A stretch of DNA of 64,000 nucleotides from Desulfomicrobium orale DSM 12838 (GTDB taxonomy: Bacteria; Desulfobacterota; Desulfovibrionia; Desulfovibrionales; Desulfomicrobiaceae). Within the stretch, counting starts at the first letter, position 1. Each line of letters opens with the position of its first letter. This document shows positions 53,620 to 60,644 of the stretch, one piece after another. The position numbers were made by a program, and so were the translations under genes. The stretch spans positions 1,488,001 to 1,552,000 of the forward strand of contig NZ_CP014230.1 in the NCBI RefSeq assembly GCF_001553625.1. The letters run 5' to 3'. The notes beneath the pieces are model-generated. The model was not told the origin of the DNA and did no database searches. It saw only the letters and a program-made list of their open reading frames with translations.

Positions 53620-53630
53620 ACTTTTCTCGT

Positions 53631-53963
53631 TTAATCTGAAAGGTAATCAGAGTGATTGATGGGGTTGTTTCCAGTTATCTGAAATACTATTGATTGATAA
53701 GTTAACTCCATAATCAGCCAATAGTGATCTATTTTTTGAGGTATATACTCTTTTTTTATCCTTGCCTGAGATTCCTCCAGAAAGCGTGAAAACGGTACTG
53801 TGTTCGAACCATGTTCACAAGCCCTTTGGGCCATATGGAAGGCGTTCTTTTCCGTGAGTTCCGGATTTCGGAGGACATAAAAGTTTGGGGTGGGGCTGCA
53901 TGTCTTCCGGGGCTGAAGGTCTCCACGGGTATTGGCCTTTTTGAATCGGCGCGCTATCGGCAT
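53631..53963 (-). CDS. Hypothetical small protein, doubtful
   Basis: An open frame of 110 codons from an ATG at 53963 with GAAGGTGG at plausible spacing, ending 11 bp before the PAS gene start on the same strand. The sequence (F-H-M-A-Q-R-A-C-E-H-G, I-D-H-Y-W-L-I-M-E-L) resembles nothing I know. It may be the real upstream neighbour of the PAS gene or a chance frame; the rest of 53620-53993 has no other feature and must hold the promoter of the plus-strand operon. Confidence 0.3.
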   Translation of the reverse strand: MPIARRFKKANTRGDLQPRKTCSPTPNFYVLRNPELTEKNAFHMAQRACEHGSNTVPFSRFLEESQARIKKEYIPQKIDHYWLIMELTYQSIVFQITGNNPINHSDYLSD

Positions 53964-53993
53964 TTCTTTCGCCACCTTCAATAAAGATATTTC

Positions 53994-54401
53994 ATGAGCA
54001 GACTTTTGCAGGAGATCCAGAACTGTGCTGTTGGCCCGGCCAGACGCGGAGCGAGCGGCGCGTGGAGCATGGATTTTACTTTTCCGCCTTCCTTCATGGG
54101 ATTTGACGGGCACTTCCCCGGACGGCCCATCCTTCCGGGCATGGTTCAGATCATGGCCGCGACGCTGGTCGCGGGCAGTGGCGGGCCTCTCGCACTGCAA
54201 AAAATCAGCCGGGCCAAGTTCTCACGGATTGTCGAGCCGGGAGAAACCATCCGCGTCGAAGCCGACCTCGCGGAGAAAAACAGCCGTATTCAGGCCGTTG
54301 TACGGATTCTGGTCGGGGAAGAGACCGCCGCCACCATGACCCTTTTTTTGAGCCCGCCGGATGACATGCCTCCCGCAGTGCCCAAGGGCATCATCCCATG
54401 A
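53994..54401 (+). CDS. ApeI/FabZ-like hotdog dehydratase
   Basis: 135 residues. The 3-hydroxyacyl-ACP dehydratase motif is G-H-F-P-G-R-P-I-L-P-G-M with the catalytic His at H40. The acidic partner usually found six residues after the P-G (FabZ Glu) is replaced: the helix reads M-V-Q-I-M-A-A. This His-only pattern recalls the ApeI-type dehydratases of aryl-polyene clusters. It would act on ACP-bound acyl chains in the cytoplasm. The ribosome site is weak. It is the first gene of a nine-gene operon; its stop overlaps the next start (ATGA). Confidence 0.8.
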   Translation: MSRLLQEIQNCAVGPARRGASGAWSMDFTFPPSFMGFDGHFPGRPILPGMVQIMAATLVAGSGGPLALQKISRAKFSRIVEPGETIRVEADLAEKNSRIQAVVRILVGEETAATMTLFLSPPDDMPPAVPKGIIP

Positions 54402-54856
54402 AAAAAAAATATTTCAAGACCGGGCCGGATGCGCCCGAACCCTTGCGCATGGATACCCTGCGGACCATCCGTTTCGAGGAAGTCGATCCTCTGGGCATTG
54501 TCTGGCACGGCCGCTATCCCAGCTACTTCGAGGATGCGCGTGTGGCCCTCGGTGACCGCTACGGCATCGGTTATGCCGATTTTCGCCGTGAGAGAGTGGC
54601 CGCACCCATCAAGCAGATGCGGGCGGACTACATTCTGCCCCTGCGTTTCGGCGAGCGCTGCACCATTACGGCTTTGCTGCACTGGACCGAAGCCGCCCGG
54701 ATCAATTTCGAGTTTGAAATCCGAAACCAAAACGGCCAGCTGACCACCACGGGCTGCACGGTACAGCTCTTTCTGGACGAGCGCGGCGGCATGCTCATGT
54801 CGCCCCCTGATTTTTATCTGCATTTTCTGCGCCGCTGGAAAGACGGAGCGCTCTGA
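54398..54856 (+). CDS. 4HBT-type acyl-CoA/ACP thioesterase
   Basis: 152 residues, single hotdog domain. The active-site region E-E-V-D-P-L-G-I-V-W-H-G-R-Y-P-S-Y-F-E-D-A-R has the catalytic D30 and H37 as in 4-hydroxybenzoyl-CoA thioesterases and YbgC. It would release or edit an acyl chain from ACP or CoA. Start and stop overlap the neighbouring genes (ATGA and TGATG). In aryl-polyene-type clusters a similar thioesterase is present, which supports a shared biosynthetic logic. Confidence 0.88.
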   Translation: MKKKYFKTGPDAPEPLRMDTLRTIRFEEVDPLGIVWHGRYPSYFEDARVALGDRYGIGYADFRRERVAAPIKQMRADYILPLRFGERCTITALLHWTEAARINFEFEIRNQNGQLTTTGCTVQLFLDERGGMLMSPPDFYLHFLRRWKDGAL

Positions 54857-56217
54857 TGCGGGTGTTGCTCCTGGCCACCAACACGGAGACCGAGCCCTAT
54901 CCTGTTTTTCCTCTGGGCATGGCCGTGGTGGCGTCGGCTCTTGCGGCCGCGGGGCACACGGTGAAGCAGCTCGATTGTCTGGCCCTGAGCAACGATTTCC
55001 GGAAAATACGGGCCGCCTGCCGCTGTTTCCGGCCTGATGCCGTAGGCATCTCCCTGCGCAACCTGGACAATGTGGATTCGCTCACGCCCGGAAGCCACTG
55101 GGCGCTGGACCACGTGCGCGACGTGGTAGCACTGGTGCGCGAAGTCTTCACCGGCCCGGTCTTCATGGGTGGACCGGGTTTTTCCCTCATGCCGGAGCTG
55201 ATTCTGGATCATACGGGAGCCGATCACGGCATTGTGGGGGAAGGGGAGGCCGCCTGCCGCGAATTTCTTGACATGCTCGCCGCCGGACATACGCCGCCCA
55301 GACTGATGCGCGGCTCGTCCCGACTGACCGGGCCGCAGATGCACGGTGCGGAGCCGGACCCGGATATCCTCGGATTTTATCTGACGGAGAGCGGCATCGC
55401 GAACATTCAGACCAAACGCGGCTGTCCTCACTCCTGTATCTACTGCACCTATCCAGCCCTGGAAGGAGCGGCGGTCCGCGCGCGGGAACCGGAGGCCGTC
55501 ATCGCGGACATGGAGCGCGTGGCCCGCGATCACGGCGCGCGGGAAATTTTTTTTACCGATTCCGTATTCAACGACCGGGACGGCCACTGGCTGCTGCTGG
55601 CCGAAGCCATGGCCCGGCGTGGTCTGCGTATCCCCTGGAGCGGATTTTTCCATCCGGCGGGCATGGACCGGGAACATATCCGTCTGTGTCGGCGGGCCGG
55701 GCTCAAGGCTATGGAACTGGGCACGGATGCGGCCTGCGACGCGACGCTGCACGGGCTGCGCAAGGGGTTCGATTTTGCCGAAGCGGAGCGGACCAACGCC
55801 CTCTGCGTGGCGGAGCGGGTGCCCTGCGCCCATTTTGTCATCTTCGGCGGCCCCGGAGAAACGGCGGAAACCGTGCGCGAGGGTCTGACCAACCTCGGAC
55901 GCCTGCGGCACTGCGTCATCTTTGCTTTTCTGGGCATCCGCGTGTATGCGGGAACGCCGCTGGCGCGCCTGGCCATCCGCGAAAACGTCATCGATCCGGC
56001 ATCCACCTGCATGCAGCCGACCTACTATTTTTCGCCGCACATCGACCCGCAGGCTCTGGAAGCAGAGCTGACCCTGGCCTTCAGGGGGCGGAGAGACCGT
56101 CTTTTTCCTCCGTCGGAGGGGCAGGACCGGATGCGCGTCATGCGCCGCTTCGGTTATCGCGGCATTCTGTGGGATACATTGATCCGCTTTCCCGAGACCG
56201 GCGGGGCCGCCTCATGA
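54856..56217 (+). CDS. B12-binding-domain radical-SAM enzyme
   Basis: 453 residues. Residues 1-140 have the Rossmann-like cobalamin-binding fold (P-L-G-M-A-V-V-A-S-A-L-A-A-A-G-H, M-G-G-P-G-F-S, G-E-G-E-A-A) without a D-x-H-x-x-G base-off His, as is common in this class. The radical-SAM motif is C190-P-H-S-C194-I-Y-C197, then G-A-R-E-I-F-F-T-D and the barrel strands, and a C-terminal region like B4-binding or HpnR-type enzymes. Members methylate unreactive carbons or rearrange skeletons. Sitting inside an acyl-assembly operon, it could methylate or otherwise tailor the product; that is inference. Confidence 0.87.
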   Translation: MRVLLLATNTETEPYPVFPLGMAVVASALAAAGHTVKQLDCLALSNDFRKIRAACRCFRPDAVGISLRNLDNVDSLTPGSHWALDHVRDVVALVREVFTGPVFMGGPGFSLMPELILDHTGADHGIVGEGEAACREFLDMLAAGHTPPRLMRGSSRLTGPQMHGAEPDPDILGFYLTESGIANIQTKRGCPHSCIYCTYPALEGAAVRAREPEAVIADMERVARDHGAREIFFTDSVFNDRDGHWLLLAEAMARRGLRIPWSGFFHPAGMDREHIRLCRRAGLKAMELGTDAACDATLHGLRKGFDFAEAERTNALCVAERVPCAHFVIFGGPGETAETVREGLTNLGRLRHCVIFAFLGIRVYAGTPLARLAIRENVIDPASTCMQPTYYFSPHIDPQALEAELTLAFRGRRDRLFPPSEGQDRMRVMRRFGYRGILWDTLIRFPETGGAAS

Positions 56218-57362
56218 CCCCCCGCGTGCTCGTGGCCGTTCCGGTTTACAATCATGCTCCGACCTTGCGGGCAGTTGTTCTCGGCCTCCTCGAGAGACAT
56301 CCGCACGTGCTGGTGGTAGACGACGGCAGCGACGATCTGGAGCCGGAAGTGCTGGCCGGGCTGCCGGTACGGATGGTCCGCCACGGACGGAACCGGGGCA
56401 AGGGTGCGGCCATCCGCACAGCGGCTCTGGAGGCCAGGCGGCAGGGCATGAGCCACATCGTGACCATCGATGCCGACGGCCAGCACGATCCGGCCGACCT
56501 GCCCCTGTTTCTGGAGGCCGTCGCGGCCGACCCGCTGGCGGTGATCGTGGGCGCCCGCGATTTCAACACCGAGAATGTGCCCGGCTCGTCGCGTTTCGGC
56601 CGCGCCTTTTCCAACTTCTGGCTGCGTGTGCAAACCGGAGTGATTCTTTCGGACGTGCAGAGCGGCTATCGCGCCTATCCCCTGATTGTCCTGGAAAACC
56701 TGCGCTGTACGGAAAACCGCTACAGCTTCGAGGTGGAGGTGCTGGTCCGGGCCGCCTGGGCCGGGTTCCGGCTGCGCGAGGTGAACATCCGCGTGCACTA
56801 TCCGCCGAAAGGAGAGCGGGTCTCCCATTTCAGGGCCTTCATGGACAACGCGCACATTTCCCTTTTGAACACCCGGCTGACCATCCGGGCCATCATGCCC
56901 GTGCCGCACCGGAAATTCGGGGAGGACGAGGCGGGGCGCGTTTCGCCCATTCATCCGCTCAAGTCTCTGCGGATCCTGCTGCGGGATGACGCCACGCCCG
57001 CCGGACTGGGCCTGTCCGCCGCTCTGGGCATTTTTCTGGGCACGCTGCCGCTGATCGGCATACACAGCATCGCCATCCTGCTGGCCGCCGGATGGCTGCG
57101 GTGGAACAAAATCGCCGCCCTGGCCGCCAGCCAGCTGTGCATGCCGCCGCTGGTTCCGGCTCTTTGCATCGAGGCCGGGCATTATCTGCGCCACGGCGTT
57201 TTTCTGACCGAAATTTCCCTGCGCACTCTGGGCTACGAAGCCCCGCAACGGCTCTGGGAATGGATTCTCGGCTCCATGCTGCTGGCTCCGCTTCTGGCCG
57301 CCCTGACGGGCGCGGCGGTCTGGGTTCTGGCCCGCATCGTGGCCGCGGGACTGAAGCCGTGA
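56214..57362 (+). CDS. Family 2 glycosyltransferase fused to DUF2062
   Basis: 382 residues. The N-terminal GT-A domain (about 1-225) begins V-A-V-P-V-Y-N-H and has V-V-D-D-G-S-D-D, I-D-A-D-G-Q-H-D as the metal-binding DxD region, and V-Q-S-G-Y-R-A-Y as acceptor region, as in dolichol-phosphate-mannose-synthase-like enzymes. The C-terminal 130 residues are a DUF2062 membrane domain (G-I-F-L-G-T-L-P-L-I-G-I-H). It would transfer a sugar onto a lipid acceptor at the inner membrane. The ATG at 56214 overlaps the previous stop (ATGA). Confidence 0.9.
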   Translation: MTPRVLVAVPVYNHAPTLRAVVLGLLERHPHVLVVDDGSDDLEPEVLAGLPVRMVRHGRNRGKGAAIRTAALEARRQGMSHIVTIDADGQHDPADLPLFLEAVAADPLAVIVGARDFNTENVPGSSRFGRAFSNFWLRVQTGVILSDVQSGYRAYPLIVLENLRCTENRYSFEVEVLVRAAWAGFRLREVNIRVHYPPKGERVSHFRAFMDNAHISLLNTRLTIRAIMPVPHRKFGEDEAGRVSPIHPLKSLRILLRDDATPAGLGLSAALGIFLGTLPLIGIHSIAILLAAGWLRWNKIAALAASQLCMPPLVPALCIEAGHYLRHGVFLTEISLRTLGYEAPQRLWEWILGSMLLAPLLAALTGAAVWVLARIVAAGLKP

Positions 57363-58309
57363 ACGCTCCCGCCTGGAACAGCCGCAGCATCGGTTCCCGC
57401 CTGCAGCACGGCATTTTTTACGCGATCATCCGTTTTCTGGGCAGAACTCCGGCTTACGGCCTGCTTTTTTTCGTGGTGCTGTGGTACTCCCTGAGGCCGT
57501 TGACCCGGAGCCGTTCCAGGCCGTACCTGCGGCGGCGTTTCCCGGAGGCCGGACCGTTCATGCGTTTTGTGCATCGGCTGCGGTTGAACTGGAATTTTGG
57601 TCTGACCTTGGTGGACCGGACGGCTGCCGGCATTCTGGGAGAACTCCGGATCACGGCCAGTCCCGGCGACGAAAAGGCGCTGACGGACGCCCTGTCCGAA
57701 GAAAAGGGGCTCATTTTGCTCACCGCCCACACGGGATGCTGGCAGACGGCCATGGCCGGGCTGGACTCGCTGAATTGCGCAGTGAATGTGGTCATGCACC
57801 GCGCTCCGGGCGATATTGATCTGCAGTATTTCGAGCATCAGGGGGTGGACGCGCCGTTTCGGATCATCGATCCTCAGGGTTTTCTGGGCGGCTCGGCGGA
57901 AATGCTCGCCGCTCTGCAGAAAAAAGAGATTCTCTGTCTCATGGGCGACCGGGTTTTCGGCCATGAGCGGAACACCGTCCGGGTTTCCTTCCTGGGCGGC
58001 ACTGTGCGTCTGCCCTGTGCTCCGTACCGGCTGGCTTCGGCCACGGGCGCGCCGGTTCTCGTGTTTTTTTCCCGCCGGACCGGACCGGGCCGGGCCGTGC
58101 ACGAAGTGGCGGAGATCATCCGCGTCCCCGCCGGGCTGGGCCGCAGGGCGGAAGACTGTGCGCCCTACGCCGGGCGGTTCGCCGCGGCTCTGGAGGCGCA
58201 GGCCCGCGCCGTGCCCTATCAGTTCTTCAATTTTTTCAACATGTGGGAAGACGATGACGAACATCAAGGAAGAGCTCAAGCAGGCCCTGATCGAAGGGCT
58301 GAATCTTGA
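57359..58309 (+). CDS. LpxL/HtrB-like acyltransferase, variant active site
   Basis: 316 residues from a GTG overlapping the glycosyltransferase stop (GTGA). An N-terminal membrane segment (A-Y-G-L-L-F-F-V-V-L-W-Y) is followed by the lysophospholipid/lipid A acyltransferase fold. The H-x4-D/E motif appears as L-T-A-H-T-G-C-W-Q, that is with Gln at the acidic position. Later blocks are M-G-D-R-V-F-G and L-P-C-A-P-Y-R-L-A. It probably moves an acyl chain from ACP to a lipid or sugar acceptor. The 3' end overlaps the ACP gene by 56 bp, which is large for this operon. Confidence 0.83.
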   Translation: MNAPAWNSRSIGSRLQHGIFYAIIRFLGRTPAYGLLFFVVLWYSLRPLTRSRSRPYLRRRFPEAGPFMRFVHRLRLNWNFGLTLVDRTAAGILGELRITASPGDEKALTDALSEEKGLILLTAHTGCWQTAMAGLDSLNCAVNVVMHRAPGDIDLQYFEHQGVDAPFRIIDPQGFLGGSAEMLAALQKKEILCLMGDRVFGHERNTVRVSFLGGTVRLPCAPYRLASATGAPVLVFFSRRTGPGRAVHEVAEIIRVPAGLGRRAEDCAPYAGRFAAALEAQARAVPYQFFNFFNMWEDDDEHQGRAQAGPDRRAES

Positions 58310-58508
58310 GGATGTGCGGCCCGAAGACATCGACGACGACGCTCCCCTGTTCGGGGAAGGGCTGGGGCTGGATTCTCTGGACGCCGTGGAAATCGTGGTT
58401 CTGGTGCAGCGCGCTTACGGGGTGGAGATAAAGGACATGGAGGAGGGCCGCGAGGCCTTTCAGTCCATCAACGCCCTGTCCGCCTTCATCAGTCGGCGAA
58501 GAGGCTGA
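58254..58508 (+). CDS. Acyl carrier protein
   Basis: 84 residues, highly acidic. The phosphopantetheine attachment site is S41 in G-L-D-S-L-D-A-V-E, with the typical L-F-G-E-G-L-G-L before and the I-x-A-L-S-x-F-I end. It carries the growing chain for the ketosynthase next door. The start lies inside the acyltransferase gene; no strong ribosome site is seen, so translation is probably coupled. The KS starts two bases after the ACP stop. Confidence 0.92.
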   Translation: MTNIKEELKQALIEGLNLEDVRPEDIDDDAPLFGEGLGLDSLDAVEIVVLVQRAYGVEIKDMEEGREAFQSINALSAFISRRRG

Positions 58509-58509
58509 A

Positions 58510-59700
58510 GTGCGGAGGGCCTTGCCGGTCAGCGTGACGGGCATGGGCTGCGTGTGCGCGGCCGGAACGGATTTGCCCGGCTGTTTGGCGGCCCTTGCCG
58601 CCGGACGCCGTGCTCCCGCCATACCGGTCCGCTTCGGACGTGCTGTAAAATATCCGGTCTTCGAAGTCCCTCCGGGGGCCGTGGACGCATGGGGCAAGCT
58701 CCATCCCGGACTGTCCCGCACGGTGCATCTGGCTCTGCACGCGGCCCGGGAGGCCCTGTCCCAGTCGGGGCTTGACCTGTCCGCGCGGCCGGAGCGGATC
58801 GGCGTATGTATCGGCACATCCGTCGGGGCCTCGCTCAATTTTCTCGACTATTACCGCGCCTGGCGGCAGGGGGAAAATCCCGGACTGGAGCCCATCCGCC
58901 GCTATCTGGATTCCAGCCCGGCCATGGCCGTGGCCCGGCTGCTCGGCGTCTCTGGGCCGGTTCAGACCGTGACCAATGCCTGCTCCTCCGGGGCCGACGC
59001 TCTGGGTCTGGCCGCCGCCTGGATCCGTCAGGGACTGTGCGATGCGGCCGTCGCGGGCGGGGCCGACGAGCTTTCCGTTACGGCCTACAACGGCTTTGCC
59101 CGGCTCATGATTACCGACGAAGAGCCATGCCGTCCATTCGACCGCTCCCGGCGCGGCCTGAATCTCGGCGAGGGAGCGGGTATGATTGTACTGGAATCGG
59201 CCGAAAGCGCGGCCCGGCGCGGCGCTGTGGAGCGGGGGACCATTCTGGGCTACGGTACGGCTTCCGACGCGTATCATCTGACCGCACCCCATCCCGGGGG
59301 CCGCGGGCTGCGCGGAGCCATCGCCGCGGCTCTGGCCCAGGCGGGGCTCGCTCCTGAAGACATGGCCTGCATCAATGCCCACGGTACGGCCACCCGCGAC
59401 AACGACCGGGCCGAGGCGGCTGTGTTCGGCACGCTTTTTCCGCATACGCCCTTCATTGCGACCAAGGGCATGACCGGGCACACGCTGGGCGCGGCCGGAG
59501 CCATCGAAGCCGTGTTTGCGATGGCCCATCTCGCGGCAGGCGAACTTCCGGCCAGCGCCGGATACGCGGAGCCGGACCCGGAACTGGGCGTCTCTCCGGC
59601 CGCCGCCGGGACGGAAATCCGGGGTGCGGCAGCTTTGTCTTTGTCACTGGCCTTTGGCGGCAATAATTCGGCCCTTGTCGTGGGCAGGGGAAAAGCATGA
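58510..59700 (+). CDS. Beta-ketoacyl-ACP synthase (FabF-like), catalytically complete
   Basis: 396 residues from a GTG. The thiolase-fold triad is intact: C158 in T-N-A-C-S-S-G, H291 in I-N-A-H-G-T-A-T, and K319 with H324 in K-G-M-T-G-H-T-L-G-A-A-G. It condenses malonyl-ACP with an acyl primer or chain. Between the triad residues N-L-G-E-G-A-G-M-I-V-L matches FabF/KAS II. The 4-bp overlap (ATGA) with the following KS-like gene suggests the two proteins are made together, as KS-alpha/KS-beta pairs are. Confidence 0.93.
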   Translation: MRRALPVSVTGMGCVCAAGTDLPGCLAALAAGRRAPAIPVRFGRAVKYPVFEVPPGAVDAWGKLHPGLSRTVHLALHAAREALSQSGLDLSARPERIGVCIGTSVGASLNFLDYYRAWRQGENPGLEPIRRYLDSSPAMAVARLLGVSGPVQTVTNACSSGADALGLAAAWIRQGLCDAAVAGGADELSVTAYNGFARLMITDEEPCRPFDRSRRGLNLGEGAGMIVLESAESAARRGAVERGTILGYGTASDAYHLTAPHPGGRGLRGAIAAALAQAGLAPEDMACINAHGTATRDNDRAEAAVFGTLFPHTPFIATKGMTGHTLGAAGAIEAVFAMAHLAAGELPASAGYAEPDPELGVSPAAAGTEIRGAAALSLSLAFGGNNSALVVGRGKA

Positions 59701-60644
59701 GCATGTGCATCGAAGGTCTGGGCGTGGTCAGCACCGCGGGAAACGGGCTGGGCGCTCTGGCCGGAGCCGGGAGGGCGGCTCTGGGCGGACGCGGGGCGCC
59801 GCGGGCCGTGCTGGCGGACACGGAAGCGCTGTCCGGTCATCTTCCGCCCCGCGCCCTGCGCCGCACGGATCATTTCACCCGCATGACCCTGCTTGCCGCG
59901 TACATGGCCCTGGAAGACGCCGGGGAAAAGACCGCCGGGCCTGAGACCGGCATCGTTCTGGCCACGGGATACGGGCCCTCCCGGCTGACTTTCGATTTTC
60001 TGGACTCTCTGCTGGATTTCGGGCCGGACATGGCTTCACCCCAGGCTTTCGCCCATTCGGTGCACAATATCCCGGCCGCCACCGTGGCGGTCATGATGGG
60101 CGTGACCGGGCCGTGCACCACCATCTGCCAGCCGGATACGGCCGTGGCGGCCGCGTTCCTGACGGCCCGGACATGGATGGCCGAAGGCCGGGTCGAACGG
60201 GTGCTGCTGGGGGCAGTGGACGAGCGTATGGATCTGCTGGAGGACAACGTACGGCGCCTGGCCGGAGAAATTCCGGCCGGGACATCTGGCGGACAGCGGA
60301 CGCTCCCGCTTGGAGACGGGGCGGTGTTTTTCTGTTTGCACAGGGAAATGAAGAAACGCGGACGCGCCTTTGTCCGGGTCCCGGCCTTCTCCACCGGCGA
60401 TGCGGGGGAGCCTGTTTTTTTCTCGGGCCGGGCCTCGGCCGAGCGCCGGGCGGCGTTTCCATCCTTTGATCTTTCTCCGGCTTACGGCAACACGCCCGTC
60501 GCCATGGCTTTCGACGCCGCGCTGGCGGTTCTGGCCGTGAACGGCGGCCTGGCTCCGGCCTTGAAGGCGGAGAGCGTGCACTGCATCAGCCGAAGCCGTT
60601 TCGGAAACACGGGCGGCATAACCGTTTCCAGGGAGGCGTCATGA
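59697..60644 (+). CDS. Ketosynthase-like (chain-length-factor-like) protein lacking the active-site Cys
   Basis: 315 residues, about 80 shorter than a full ketosynthase. The region around the expected nucleophile reads T-T-I-C-Q-P-D-T-A-V-A-A-A, with D147 where C158 of the partner lies. No H-G-T or G-H-T motif is found later. The fold otherwise follows the N-terminal KS half (G-L-G-V-V-S-T-A-G-N, I-V-L-A-T-G-Y-G, H-N-I-P-A-A-T-V-A). It resembles the beta-ketoacyl-synthase-like domain proteins of aryl-polyene clusters and KS-beta subunits. I infer a non-catalytic partner of the upstream KS. Confidence 0.82.
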   Translation: MSMCIEGLGVVSTAGNGLGALAGAGRAALGGRGAPRAVLADTEALSGHLPPRALRRTDHFTRMTLLAAYMALEDAGEKTAGPETGIVLATGYGPSRLTFDFLDSLLDFGPDMASPQAFAHSVHNIPAATVAVMMGVTGPCTTICQPDTAVAAAFLTARTWMAEGRVERVLLGAVDERMDLLEDNVRRLAGEIPAGTSGGQRTLPLGDGAVFFCLHREMKKRGRAFVRVPAFSTGDAGEPVFFSGRASAERRAAFPSFDLSPAYGNTPVAMAFDAALAVLAVNGGLAPALKAESVHCISRSRFGNTGGITVSREAS

